A stretch of DNA of 64,000 nt from UBA2334 sp049653005 (GTDB lineage Bacteria > Pseudomonadota > Gammaproteobacteria > Burkholderiales > Burkholderiaceae_C), in NCBI GenBank assembly GCA_049653005.1, contig JBASFL010000091.1, positions 66,519 through 130,518 of the forward strand. The letters are read 5' to 3'. The notes under the pieces were generated by a model. That model had not been told where the DNA came from and ran no database searches. It saw nothing but the letters and a program-made list of their open reading frames with translations. Of the stretch, positions 19,883 through 28,612 are shown one piece after another. The stretch's first letter is position 1, and the number at the start of each line of letters is the position of its first letter. The position numbers were made by a program, and so were the translations under genes.

Positions 19883-20785
19883 ATGACCACCTACAACTAC
19901 AAGCACCTTTACTACTTTTGGGTGGTGGCCAAAGAAGGCGGCATGTCGCGCGCGGCCGAACGCCTGGGCATGGCGGTGCAAACCATCAGCACCCAGGTGC
20001 GCGAGCTGGAGCGCAGCCTGGGCCACCAACTGCTCAAGCCCCAGGGCCGCAACGTGGTGCTGACCCACGCGGGTGAAGCGGCCTTTGCCCAGGCCGAGCA
20101 AATTTTCCAACTGGGCGAAAAGCTGCCCGATGTGTTGACCGCCGCCACCGCCGCACCCAAGGTGGCGCTGCGGGTGGGCATTTCAGACGGGCTGCCCAAA
20201 CTGGCCATTCCCCGGCTGCTGGGCCCGGCCCTGGGGGCCGAGAACCTGCGGCTGGAATGCCACGAAGACGAGTTTGAAGACCTGCTGGCCGACCTGGCTC
20301 TGCACCGGCTCGATTTGATTCTGGCCGACCGCCCTGCCCCGCCCAACGGCAACGTGCGCGTGTACAGCCACGCGTTGGGCAGCTCACCCTTGCAGTGGTT
20401 TGGCCACGCCAAATGGGCCCAGCCGTGGGCGGCAGCGGCTCTGGCAGACCAACCCGCCCAAGCCTTGGCCACCCTACCCCTGCTGCTGCCCACCACCCAC
20501 TCGGCCGTGCGCAACCGCCTGAACCAGTGGATGGACAAGCAGCACATACAACCCAACGTGGTCGGTGAATTTGAAGACAGCGCGCTGCTGGCCACGTTTG
20601 CGGCCACGGGCATGGGCCTGTTCCCCGCGCCCGAGCTGGTGCGCGACGAACTCACCCAGCGGCTGGGCTTTGTGTGGCTGGGCGCTTGCGAGGGCGTGAC
20701 CGAGCAGTTTTATTTGATTGGCTCTGAGCGCAAGGTGATGCACCCCTTGGTGAAACAGGTGCTGGAAGCGGGCGTGGTGATTTGA
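19883..20785 (+). CDS. nhaR: LysR-family transcriptional activator, NhaR type
   Basis: A 300-aa regulator with the N-terminal winged helix (NYKHLYYFWVVAKEGGMSRAAERLGMAVQTISTQVRELE) and a periplasmic-binding-protein-like effector domain. The opening MTTYNYKHLYYFW and the effector domain ISDGLPKLAIPRLL match NhaR, which in E. coli responds to sodium and activates nhaA and stress or biofilm genes. No Na+/H+ antiporter gene is adjacent, so its targets here are unknown. The promoter spacer with the divergent HPF-like gene is AT-rich. Confidence 0.85.
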   Translation: MTTYNYKHLYYFWVVAKEGGMSRAAERLGMAVQTISTQVRELERSLGHQLLKPQGRNVVLTHAGEAAFAQAEQIFQLGEKLPDVLTAATAAPKVALRVGISDGLPKLAIPRLLGPALGAENLRLECHEDEFEDLLADLALHRLDLILADRPAPPNGNVRVYSHALGSSPLQWFGHAKWAQPWAAAALADQPAQALATLPLLLPTTHSAVRNRLNQWMDKQHIQPNVVGEFEDSALLATFAATGMGLFPAPELVRDELTQRLGFVWLGACEGVTEQFYLIGSERKVMHPLVKQVLEAGVVI

Positions 20786-20807
20786 GCCTGCCCGCAGGGT
20801 GTGTGGC

Positions 20808-21626
20808 TCAATCAGAATCGCCGTCGCCGCCCAGCACACCGCCCAACAAGCCTCCGGCAGCAAAGCCCCCCAGCACCGAGCCCTCTTCACGTGAGCCGCC
20901 CCGCTGTGGCGCGGCCGCAAAAATGCGCGAGGCCAGGCGCGAAAACGGCAAGCTTTGCAGCCACACGGTACCGGGACCGGTCATTTTGGCCAGGAACAGG
21001 CCCTCGCCACCAAACAAAGCCGTTTTGATTTTGCCGACGTACTGAATTTCAAAGCCCACGTTGGGCGTGTAGGCCACCACACAGCCGGTGTCCACCATCA
21101 GCGTTTGGCCAGCGGCCAATTCGCGCTTCACCACGGTTCCGCCCGCGTGCACGAAGGCCATGCCCTCGCCTTCCAGCTTTTGCATGATGAAACCCTCGCC
21201 GCCGAAAAACCCCACCGAGAGTTTTTGCTGCAAGGCAATGCCCAGGCTCACCCCACGCGCCGCGCACAGAAACGAGTCTTTCTGACAAATGAGGGTGCCG
21301 CCCAACTGTTGCAGGTTCATGGGCAAAATTTTGCCCGGGTAAGGCGCGGCAAACGCCACGCGCTGCTTGCCTGAGCCCTGGTTGGTGTACACGGTGGTGA
21401 ACAGCGACTCACCCGTGACCAGCCGTTTGCCCGCGCTCAGCAGCTTGCCGAAAAAACCACCGCTTTGCTGCGCGCCGTCGCCAAACACGGTGTCCATGGC
21501 AATGCCCGCGTCCATGAACATGAGGCTGCCGGCCTCGCCGATGGCGGCCTCGCCGGGGTCAAGCTCCACCTCCACAAACTGCATTTCTGCGCCGCGAATG
21601 TCGTAGTCGATCACGTCCATGGCCAT
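20808..21626 (-). CDS. AIM24/TIGR00266-family protein
   Basis: A 272-aa protein of the conserved AIM24-like beta-rich family (MDVIDYDIRGAEMQFVEVELDPGEAAIGEAGSLMFMD...). The family is widespread and trimeric in known structures, with no settled function. The last 40 residues are low-complexity Gly-rich (GGFAAGGLLGGVLGGDGDSD), probably a flexible or membrane-seeking tail. ATG 21626 is preferred because GGAG sits seven bases upstream; ATG 21620 is also possible. Confidence 0.8.
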   Translation of the reverse strand: MAMDVIDYDIRGAEMQFVEVELDPGEAAIGEAGSLMFMDAGIAMDTVFGDGAQQSGGFFGKLLSAGKRLVTGESLFTTVYTNQGSGKQRVAFAAPYPGKILPMNLQQLGGTLICQKDSFLCAARGVSLGIALQQKLSVGFFGGEGFIMQKLEGEGMAFVHAGGTVVKRELAAGQTLMVDTGCVVAYTPNVGFEIQYVGKIKTALFGGEGLFLAKMTGPGTVWLQSLPFSRLASRIFAAAPQRGGSREEGSVLGGFAAGGLLGGVLGGDGDSD

Positions 21627-21672
21627 GGTGTTGCTCCGTCAAAGTTCAAAAAATGGAAAACCTGCGCACATC

Positions 21673-23073
21673 CTATTGCAGCAGGGTGAGCTTTTTGCGC
21701 ACCAGTTGTATGTGGCTGCGCAGGGCATACAACTCGTCGGTGTAGGCCAGTGGCACTTGCATGCGGCCGGCTTTGGCCTCCAATGCGTCCAGCTCGGCCA
21801 ACAAGGCCCCCACCCGCTCTGGCGAGCCCGCCACGCGAATGCCCGGTGGGGCGGCGCGGTCTTCAATGTCCCGCAGCTCGGCGTACCACCTGAACACGCG
21901 CGAGCGGATGCGCAGGGTGTAAATAGGCGGCACCACACGCGACAGTGGCAGCGCCAGGGCCAATATCAAACCCATGGCCAGCCACATGCGCTCCACCAGG
22001 TTGGCCAGCCAAAACGGCAAATGGCGCTGCCAAAACGGTGCAGCCCCCGCCAGGGCCCGGTTGGCCTCGGCGGCCAGCGGCAATTCGGTGTGGGCCAGGT
22101 TCGGAAACTCGCGGGCCTGGGCAAACCAGCCCGGCTCGCGGTGCAGGGCCACGGCGGTTTGGGCCATGAGTTGCAGCACGGCGGGGTGGGTGTCGGTGTG
22201 GGCCAGCAGGCTGGTGGTGGGGGCAATCAGGCGCACGGGCGTGCGCGGCAGGTTGCGGGCCAAATCGGCCACACCTTGCGGCAACACCACCGCCTTCAAA
22301 TAGGGAAAGCGGCGGGCGTAGGCCTGGCTTTGGGCAAAGTCCATCAGCCGCACACCCGGGGTCAGCAGCAGCATTTGCACCAGCGGCGACTCGGGGGCCG
22401 ATGCAAACACCAGGGCATCCAACCGGCCCTCCAGAAAGGCCACCGTGGCGGGGGTTTGGTCCAATGCCGATAGCACAAATTCCTTGTCAGACAAGCGGTT
22501 GGCGTCCAAAACACTTGAAAACAAGGTGGGCACACCACTGCCGGGCGTGCCCACGTTCACCCGCCAGCCTTTGAGCTGCGTCAGGTGGGCCAGTTGCCGC
22601 GCACCGGTGTGTTGCTGGGCTGTGCGCTCGCGGTAGAACAGCCACAGGGGCTCCACAAAAAGGTTGCCCAGCGACACCAGGCTGGCCTGGTCGTCTTCCG
22701 TCAGGGGGGCGCTGCCGCCTTGCACAAAGGCCATGTCCACCTCGCCCGACCTTAGCAACGCCAGGTTGTGCAGCGACCCGTCTGTGGGGCGTAGCACCAG
22801 CTCAATGCCCTGCGCGGCCAGCGCGCTGGCGTAGCGTTCACCGAACGTGGCGTAGGCGCTTTGGGCGGGGCCGGTGGCCAGCACCACACGCTTGGGCGGG
22901 TTGGGGTTGAGCCACCAAAACGCCAGCACCACCAGGCCCACCACCAGCAACACCAGGGGCCCGGCGGACACCAACAGGTCGCGCAGCGTCCACCAAAAGC
23001 CGCGCCAGGCGCGGGCGGCCCAGGCCTTGCCGGCGTTGACACGCCCCGGCGCAGGGTGCGGCCCGGTGCTCAT
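21673..23073 (-). CDS. Membrane-anchored TAXI-family TRAP solute receptor
   Basis: A 466-aa protein: a short basic N-terminus, one TM helix (LLVSAGPLVLLVVGLVVLAF), an extracytoplasmic TAXI/NMT1-like binding domain (VVLATGPAQSAYATFGERYASAL, LLRSGEVDMAFVQGGSA), and a second TM helix near the C-terminus (LVERMWLAMGLILALALPLS) followed by a cytosolic tail. No TRAP permease subunits (DctQM) are adjacent, so this is an orphan, possibly sensory, receptor. Its ATG overlaps the dusA stop (ATGA), coupling the two genes. Confidence 0.8.
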   Translation of the reverse strand: MSTGPHPAPGRVNAGKAWAARAWRGFWWTLRDLLVSAGPLVLLVVGLVVLAFWWLNPNPPKRVVLATGPAQSAYATFGERYASALAAQGIELVLRPTDGSLHNLALLRSGEVDMAFVQGGSAPLTEDDQASLVSLGNLFVEPLWLFYRERTAQQHTGARQLAHLTQLKGWRVNVGTPGSGVPTLFSSVLDANRLSDKEFVLSALDQTPATVAFLEGRLDALVFASAPESPLVQMLLLTPGVRLMDFAQSQAYARRFPYLKAVVLPQGVADLARNLPRTPVRLIAPTTSLLAHTDTHPAVLQLMAQTAVALHREPGWFAQAREFPNLAHTELPLAAEANRALAGAAPFWQRHLPFWLANLVERMWLAMGLILALALPLSRVVPPIYTLRIRSRVFRWYAELRDIEDRAAPPGIRVAGSPERVGALLAELDALEAKAGRMQVPLAYTDELYALRSHIQLVRKKLTLLQ

Positions 23074-24089
23074 GCCAGGGCGGCGTGGGCCAGCGCCATG
23101 ACGTCGGCAGGGGGCAGGGTTTTCAGGCGGTGGTCGCTCCACACCTGGCGCCATTTGCGTGCGCCCGGGGTGCCGTTGCGCAGGCCCAGCATGTGGCGGG
23201 CGATGTGCGACCACGGCGTGCCGTGTTCAGCGGCCTGTCGGGCCATGTAGGCCACCATCGCCTCCTCAACCGCTTCGCGGGTGAGGTCGGGCTGGGCGGC
23301 AGGCTCACCCCAAAACCGGTGGTCCCAGTCCGCCATGCACCAGGGGTTGTGGTAAGCCTCGCGCCCCACCATCACGCCATCGACGTGCTGCAACTGGCCT
23401 TCGATTTGCTCAAGCGTGGTGATGCCGCCGTTGACCACGATGGTGAGCGCCGGAAAGTCGGTTTTCAGGCGGTGGGCCAGTTCGTAGCGCAGCGGGGGCA
23501 CTTCGCGGTTTTCTTTGGGGCTGAGGCCTTTGAGCCACGCATTGCGGGCATGCACGGTGAACACCCGGCAACCGGCCTGGGCCACAGTGCCCACAAAGTC
23601 GCGCACAAAGTCGTAGCTCTCCACCTTGTCGATGCCAATGCGGTGCTTCACGGTCACGGGCACGTTCACCACATCGAGCATGGCTTTCACGCCGTCGGCC
23701 ACCAGCTGGGGCTCGGCCATCAAACACGCGCCAAACGCGCCGCGCTGCACGCGTTCGGAAGGGCAGCCGCAATTCAGGTTGATTTCGCCGTAGCCCCATT
23801 GCGCACCCAGGCGGGCGGCCTGGGCCAGGTCGGCGGGCTCGCTGCCGCCCAGTTGCAGGGCCACGGGGTGCTCTTCGGCGTTGAACCGCAGGTGGCGCGG
23901 CACGTCACCGTGAATCAACGCGCCGGTGGTCACCATCTCGGTGTACAGCAAGGTGCGGCGGGTGATGAGGCGGTGGAAGAAACGGCAGTGTTTGTCGGTC
24001 CAATCCATCATCGGCGCAACAGACAAACGCCAGGGGCTGAAAGCAGCGGTGGGAGGGGTGCGGGGAGTGGCAAGCAAAGGCGCGGGCAT
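23070..24089 (-). CDS. dusA: tRNA-dihydrouridine(20/20a) synthase DusA
   Basis: FMN-dependent enzyme reducing U20/U20a in the tRNA D-loop with NADPH. The 339-aa product has the DusA-type start FSPWRLSVAPMMDWTDKHCR, the catalytic Cys in INLNCGCPSERV, the phosphate-binding VNGGITT and GVMVGREAYHNPW. The start is set at ATG 24089 (MPAPLLAT); an in-frame upstream start at 24119 is possible but overlaps the downstream-facing terminator region. It is first in a two-gene unit with the TAXI receptor. Confidence 0.92.
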   Translation of the reverse strand: MPAPLLATPRTPPTAAFSPWRLSVAPMMDWTDKHCRFFHRLITRRTLLYTEMVTTGALIHGDVPRHLRFNAEEHPVALQLGGSEPADLAQAARLGAQWGYGEINLNCGCPSERVQRGAFGACLMAEPQLVADGVKAMLDVVNVPVTVKHRIGIDKVESYDFVRDFVGTVAQAGCRVFTVHARNAWLKGLSPKENREVPPLRYELAHRLKTDFPALTIVVNGGITTLEQIEGQLQHVDGVMVGREAYHNPWCMADWDHRFWGEPAAQPDLTREAVEEAMVAYMARQAAEHGTPWSHIARHMLGLRNGTPGARKWRQVWSDHRLKTLPPADVMALAHAALA

Positions 24090-24147
24090 GGGTGGAATTA
24101 TCCCCGCCCGGTCTTCCATTGCCGGTCAGGGCCACACACCCAAAACA

Positions 24148-24179
24148 AAACCCACCCCAGGCAAGCCCGGGGTGGGTTT
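24148..24179 (-). terminator. Intrinsic terminator of the phaCAB operon
   Basis: Perfect 11-bp stem (AAACCCACCCC / GGGGTGGGTTT) with a 10-nt loop, 45 bp after the phaB stop on the minus strand, followed by TTTTGTTTTG. Confidence 0.8.
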
Positions 24180-24224
24180 GAAAACCGGCGCGTGGCGGGC
24201 GGCGGGGTGCCGCCCGGCGCGGCA

Positions 24225-24962
24225 TCAGCTCATGTGCAGGCCGCCGTTCACGGCAAACTCGGCGCCGGTGGTGTAACCACCTTCTTCCGAAGCCAGCCAA
24301 GCGATGATGGACGCGATTTCGCTGGGCTTGCCCAAGCGCTTCACAGGCACGGTGGCCACGATTTTTTCCAGCACGTCGGGGCGGATGGCGTTCACCATGT
24401 CGGTGCCCACGTAGCCGGGGCTGACGGTGTTCACGGTCACGCCTTTGGTGGCCATTTCCTGCGCCAGGGCCATGGAGAAGCCGTGCATACCGGCTTTGGC
24501 GGCCGAGTAGTTGGTCTGGCCAGCCTGGCCTTTGGCACCGTTCACCGACGAAATGTTGATGATGCGGCCCCAGCCCTTTTCCACCATGTCTGCCACCACT
24601 TGTTTGGTGACGTTGAACATGGAGGTGAGGTTGGTGCTGATCACGGCATCCCAGTCTTCCTTGCTCATTTTCAGGAACATGCGGTCTTTGGTGATACCGG
24701 CGTTGTTCACCAACACGTCGATCACGCCGTGTTCGGCCTTGGCTTTTTCAAACGCGGCCACGGTGGACTCCCAATCGCCCACGTTGCCCATGGACGCGTA
24801 GAAGGTGTAGCCCAGCGCGGCTTGCTCGTCGATCCACTTTTGCGCATCGCGTGTGGGGCCGCAACCGGCGATGACCTTGAAGCCTTCTTTGTGCAGGCGC
24901 TGGCAAATGGCGGTGCCGATGCCACCCATACCGCCGGTGACGTACGCTACTTTTTGGCTCAT
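24225..24962 (-). CDS. phaB: Acetoacetyl-CoA reductase PhaB
   Basis: NADPH-dependent reduction of acetoacetyl-CoA to (R)-3-hydroxybutyryl-CoA, the monomer of PHB. The 245-aa short-chain dehydrogenase has the cofactor loop VTGGMGGIG, NNAGITKD, and the catalytic Ser, Tyr and Lys in ISSVNGAKGQAGQTNYSAAKAG. Length and sequence are typical of the Ralstonia-type PhaB. It is the third gene of phaC-phaA-phaB, 155 bp after phaA, with a dispersed repeat in the spacer and an intrinsic terminator behind it. Confidence 0.96.
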   Translation of the reverse strand: MSQKVAYVTGGMGGIGTAICQRLHKEGFKVIAGCGPTRDAQKWIDEQAALGYTFYASMGNVGDWESTVAAFEKAKAEHGVIDVLVNNAGITKDRMFLKMSKEDWDAVISTNLTSMFNVTKQVVADMVEKGWGRIINISSVNGAKGQAGQTNYSAAKAGMHGFSMALAQEMATKGVTVNTVSPGYVGTDMVNAIRPDVLEKIVATVPVKRLGKPSEIASIIAWLASEEGGYTTGAEFAVNGGLHMS

Positions 24963-25033
24963 TTTGGTTCCTTGTCTCTCTCTGGGGGTGATGTCCAGGG
25001 GGCCTACACGGCTCCCTGGGGTTTAAAAATACG

Positions 25034-25074
25034 ATAGCTGACTGTCCATACCAGTCAAGCGCCAGAGGCCATTT
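25034..25074 (+). repeat. Dispersed ATAGC-N16-TCAAGCG element, copy 2
   Basis: In the phaA-phaB spacer: ATAGC at 25034-25038, 16 bases, then TCAAGCGCCAGAGGCC from 25055, followed by ATTTTTA as in the copy at 13660. Confidence 0.7.
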
Positions 25075-25117
25075 TTACTTGTAAATCAGCCTCTGCACCT
25101 ACCAGCACGGGTGTGCC

Positions 25118-26296
25118 TCAGCGCTCCAGCGCCAGGGCAACGCCCATGCCGCCGCCGATGCACAGCGCGGCCAGGCCCTTCTTGGCATTGCTGCGCTGCA
25201 TTTCGTGCAGCAGCGTCACCAGAATGCGGCAGCCGGACGCACCGATGGGGTGGCCAATCGCAATGGCGCCACCGTTCACGTTGACCTTGGCGGGGTCGAT
25301 GTCCAGGGCCTTGTTCACGGCGCAGGCTTGGGCGGCGAAGGCTTCGTTCAGCTCGAACAAGTCCACGTCAGAGGCTTTCCAGCCAGCGCGGGCCAGGGCG
25401 CGCTGCGAGGCGGACACAGGGCCCATGCCCATGATCGCGGGGTCGAGGCCGGTGGTGCCGAAGCTGGCGATGCGGGCCAGGGGTGTCAGGCCCAGGGCAG
25501 CGGCTTTCTTGGCGGTCATCACCATCACGGCGGCGGCACCGTCGTTGATGCCAGAGGCGTTGCCTGCGGTCACGCTGCCAGCTTTGTCGAACGCGGGGCG
25601 CAAACCGGCCAGCGCTTCGGCGTTGGTTTTTTTGTTGATGAATTCGTCGGCGTTGAACACCACAGGGTCGCCCTTGCGCTGGGGAATGACCACATCGGTG
25701 ATTTCAGCTTTGAATTTGCCCGCTTCTTGCGCGGCAGAGGCTTTTTGCTGACTGCCCAGTGCCAAGGCGTCTTGCATGTCGCGGGTGATGCCATTGGCCT
25801 TGGCCACGTTTTCGGCGGTGATGCCCATGTGGTACTGGTTGTAAACATCCCACAGGCCGTCGGTGATCATGGTGTCGATCATTTTCCAATCGCCCATGCG
25901 CTGGCCGTCGCGGCTGCCCAGCAGCACGTGGGGAGACGCAGACATGTTTTCCTGGCCACCGGCGATGACAATTTCGCTGTCGCCCCAGGCCACGGACTGG
26001 GCGGCCAGCATCACGGCCTTGAGGCCAGAGCCACACACGGCGTTGATGGTGAGCGCTGGGGTTTCTTTGGCCAAACCGGCCTTCATCACGGCCTGGCGTG
26101 CGGGGTTTTGGCCCGCGCCAGCGGCCAGCACCTGGCCCATGATGACTTCACCCACCGCGTCGGCAGGCAGGCCACTGCGCTCAAGCAGGCCCTTGATGAC
26201 GATGCTGCCCAGGTCGGTGGCAGCGGTTTTGGCCAGTGAACCACCGAACTTGCCCACGGCGGTGCGGGTGGCTGAAACGATGACGATGTCTTCCAT
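25118..26296 (-). CDS. phaA: Acetyl-CoA acetyltransferase PhaA (beta-ketothiolase)
   Basis: Condenses two acetyl-CoA to acetoacetyl-CoA, the first step of PHB synthesis. The 392-aa thiolase has the acyl-accepting Cys88 in INAVCGSGLKAV, the His of NGGAIAIGHPIGASG and the second Cys in LAALCIGGGMGVA. It lies 39 bp downstream of phaC on the same strand with a clear GGAGACAC ribosome-binding stretch before ATG 26296. Confidence 0.96.
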   Translation of the reverse strand: MEDIVIVSATRTAVGKFGGSLAKTAATDLGSIVIKGLLERSGLPADAVGEVIMGQVLAAGAGQNPARQAVMKAGLAKETPALTINAVCGSGLKAVMLAAQSVAWGDSEIVIAGGQENMSASPHVLLGSRDGQRMGDWKMIDTMITDGLWDVYNQYHMGITAENVAKANGITRDMQDALALGSQQKASAAQEAGKFKAEITDVVIPQRKGDPVVFNADEFINKKTNAEALAGLRPAFDKAGSVTAGNASGINDGAAAVMVMTAKKAAALGLTPLARIASFGTTGLDPAIMGMGPVSASQRALARAGWKASDVDLFELNEAFAAQACAVNKALDIDPAKVNVNGGAIAIGHPIGASGCRILVTLLHEMQRSNAKKGLAALCIGGGMGVALALER

Positions 26297-26335
26297 GGAT
26301 GTGTCTCCTGTGCAAAAAAAGGGAATGAATGGGGG

Positions 26336-28141
26336 TCAGGCCTTGGCCTTGACGTAACTGCCGGGCGCTGCTTCCAGTGCCTTGTATTTGCGGCTGCCGT
26401 AGGTTTTGGGGGCAGCAATTTGCTTGCCACCGTGGCCTTGCAACCAGGTGGACCAGTCGGTCCACCAGCTGCCGGGAAACTCTTTGGCGCTGGCAATCCA
26501 GTCGTTTACGTTGGCCGGGAACTGGTTGGCAGGGCCAATCCAATGGCTGCGTTTGTTTTTGGCGGCGGGGTTGATCACGCCGGCAATGTGGCCCGATGCG
26601 CCCATGACAAAACGCTTGGGGCCGCTCAGGTGCTGGGTGCTGGCGTAGGCACCGCCGGGGGGCACGATGTGGTCTTCGCGCGAGCCGTAGATGTAAACAG
26701 GCATGTCCAGGTCGCGCAGGTCGATTTTTTGGCCACACACCGTGGTGCCGCCGGGTTTGCACAGGCGGTTTTCCAGGTAGGTGTTGCGCAGATACCAGGC
26801 GTAGTAGTGACCAGGCAGGTTGGTGCTGTCGCTGTTCCAGTACAACAGGTCAAACGGTGGGGGGGTTTCGCCCTTCAGGTAGTTGCCCACCACGTAGTTC
26901 CACACCAGGTCGTTGGGGCGCAGGAAGCTGAAGGTGGTGGCCAGGTCGCGCCCGGGCATGAGGCCGCCGTTGGCAAACTGCATTTCACGGAACTTGACGA
27001 AGGGTTCGTCAATGAACACGTCCAGAATGCCGGTGTCGGTGAAGTCGAGCAGCGTGGTCAGGAAGGTGGCGCTGTGCGCGGGCTTTTCGCCACGGGCTGC
27101 CAGCACGGCCAAGCCGCTGGCCAGCATGGTGCCGCCCACGCAGAAACCCAGGGTGTTGAGGGTTTCGGCACCCGTGATTTCCTGGGTGACGCTGATGGCT
27201 TTGACAATGGCGTGTTCGATGTAGTCGTCCCAGGTTTTCTGGGCCAACGAATCGTCGGGGTTGCGCCAACTGACCACGAAGGTGCGGTGGCCCTGGGCCA
27301 CGGCGTAGCGGATCAGCGAGTTCTCGGGCTGCAGGTCAAGGATGTAAAACTTGTTGATGCAAGGCGGCACCAGCAGGAACGGGCGTTCGTACACCTTGGC
27401 GGTGAGGGGCTTGTATTCGATGAGCTGGAACAGGTCGTTCTCGAACACGACCGCGCCTTCGGTGGTGGCCACGTTTTTGCCCACCTCAAACACGCTTTCG
27501 TCCGTCATGGACACGTGGCCCTGCTTCATGTCGTGCAGCAGGTTTTGCACGCCTTTGGCAATGCTCTCGCCCTTGGTGTCGATGGCTTTTTTCTGGGCTT
27601 CTGCGTTGAAGGCCAGGAAGTTGCTGGGCGAACTGGCGTCAATCCACTGCTGCACGGCAAAACGCACGCGGGCACGGGTTTTGGCGTCGCCGTCCACCGC
27701 ATCGGCCAGGGCCATCAGGGTGCGGGCGTTCACCAGGTACAGCGCGGCTGAAAACGCGGACACGGGGTTGCCAGTCCACGCGTCGTTGGCAAAGCGGCGG
27801 TCGCCGGTGGGCTTGGCTTCCATGCCCTGGTTCCACAACGCTGCCACGTCGCGCAGGTATTGCGTTTGGATTTCCAGCGCTTTGGCAGGGTCAATTTTGG
27901 GTGCGGCCTGGCCGGGCGTGGCGAGCAAATCGGTCAATTGGCCGAAATTGGCTGCACCGGGCATTTGGGGCATGCCGGGCATTTGACCGGCGGGCATGCC
28001 AAACGCGCCAAAGGCAGCAAAGGGGTTGGGCGCACCTGCGGCACCGGGCTGGGCGGTACCGGCCAAGGCCTGTGTCCATCCGTCCAGCATGTTTTTCTGG
28101 AACTGCTGTGCAGCCTCCAGCCACTTGGGGTCAAAATTCAT
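26336..28141 (-). CDS. phaC: Class I poly(3-hydroxyalkanoate) synthase PhaC
   Basis: Polymerises (R)-3-hydroxyacyl-CoA at the granule surface. The 601-aa product has a variable Met/Pro/Gly-rich N-terminal part (FGMPAGQMPGMPQMPG, about residues 25-55), the conserved PhaC_N domain, and an alpha/beta-hydrolase core with nucleophile Cys334 in LGFCVGGTM. The distal catalytic His is in GASGHIAGVINP. The start is ATG 28141 (MNFDPKWLEAAQQFQKNML), preceded by GAGGAGACATCC. It is first in phaCAB; the promoter is in the 141-bp spacer shared with the divergent gene at 28283. Confidence 0.96.
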   Translation of the reverse strand: MNFDPKWLEAAQQFQKNMLDGWTQALAGTAQPGAAGAPNPFAAFGAFGMPAGQMPGMPQMPGAANFGQLTDLLATPGQAAPKIDPAKALEIQTQYLRDVAALWNQGMEAKPTGDRRFANDAWTGNPVSAFSAALYLVNARTLMALADAVDGDAKTRARVRFAVQQWIDASSPSNFLAFNAEAQKKAIDTKGESIAKGVQNLLHDMKQGHVSMTDESVFEVGKNVATTEGAVVFENDLFQLIEYKPLTAKVYERPFLLVPPCINKFYILDLQPENSLIRYAVAQGHRTFVVSWRNPDDSLAQKTWDDYIEHAIVKAISVTQEITGAETLNTLGFCVGGTMLASGLAVLAARGEKPAHSATFLTTLLDFTDTGILDVFIDEPFVKFREMQFANGGLMPGRDLATTFSFLRPNDLVWNYVVGNYLKGETPPPFDLLYWNSDSTNLPGHYYAWYLRNTYLENRLCKPGGTTVCGQKIDLRDLDMPVYIYGSREDHIVPPGGAYASTQHLSGPKRFVMGASGHIAGVINPAAKNKRSHWIGPANQFPANVNDWIASAKEFPGSWWTDWSTWLQGHGGKQIAAPKTYGSRKYKALEAAPGSYVKAKA

Positions 28142-28282
28142 GGATGTCTCCTCGGTCAGCAACCCTGACGAACAGGGGCAAATGGTTTTGTGATAGCCAC
28201 ATTGAGTGTGGGCGGGGCACCTTCCAGCACACTGACACTTGGCTGGGCGGCGGGTGTGCCACAAGCAGAAAGAACGACTGAC

Positions 28283-28612
28283 ATGTACCTGGTGGCAATG
28301 GGGTGGCTTTATGTGGCCGTGATGATGTCTTTGGCGGAAGCCATGCATCCCAACGGCACTGCGTTGGGTGCCATGGTAACTTTTTTGCTTTACGGGTTGT
28401 TACCCATAGGGTTGGTCCTGTATGTGATGGGCACGCCACTGCGCCGCAAAGCCCGGCAAGCGACGGATGCGGCGCTTGAAACAGAGGCACGGGCGGCCGG
28501 TGCAGCGGCACTGAAGGCACAAAACGCCGCATCAATCCAGCCAGATGCAAGCGGCCATGCGCCCGGTGCTGCCGAGCTGGGCGGCGTCGCGGCGGTGCGA
28601 AAACCAGACTGA
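28283..28612 (+). CDS. Small membrane protein of unknown function
   Basis: A 109-aa protein with two predicted TM helices (MYLVAMGWLYVAVMMSLAEA and LGAMVTFLLYGLLPIGLVLYVMG) and a charged, Ala-rich cytosolic tail (RRKARQATDAALETEARAAG). I recognise the general pattern from Burkholderiales genomes, where similar small proteins lie beside pgeF, but no function is known to me. It is divergent from phaC and its last 81 bp overlap the end of pgeF on the other strand. Confidence 0.7.
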   Translation: MYLVAMGWLYVAVMMSLAEAMHPNGTALGAMVTFLLYGLLPIGLVLYVMGTPLRRKARQATDAALETEARAAGAAALKAQNAASIQPDASGHAPGAAELGGVAAVRKPD

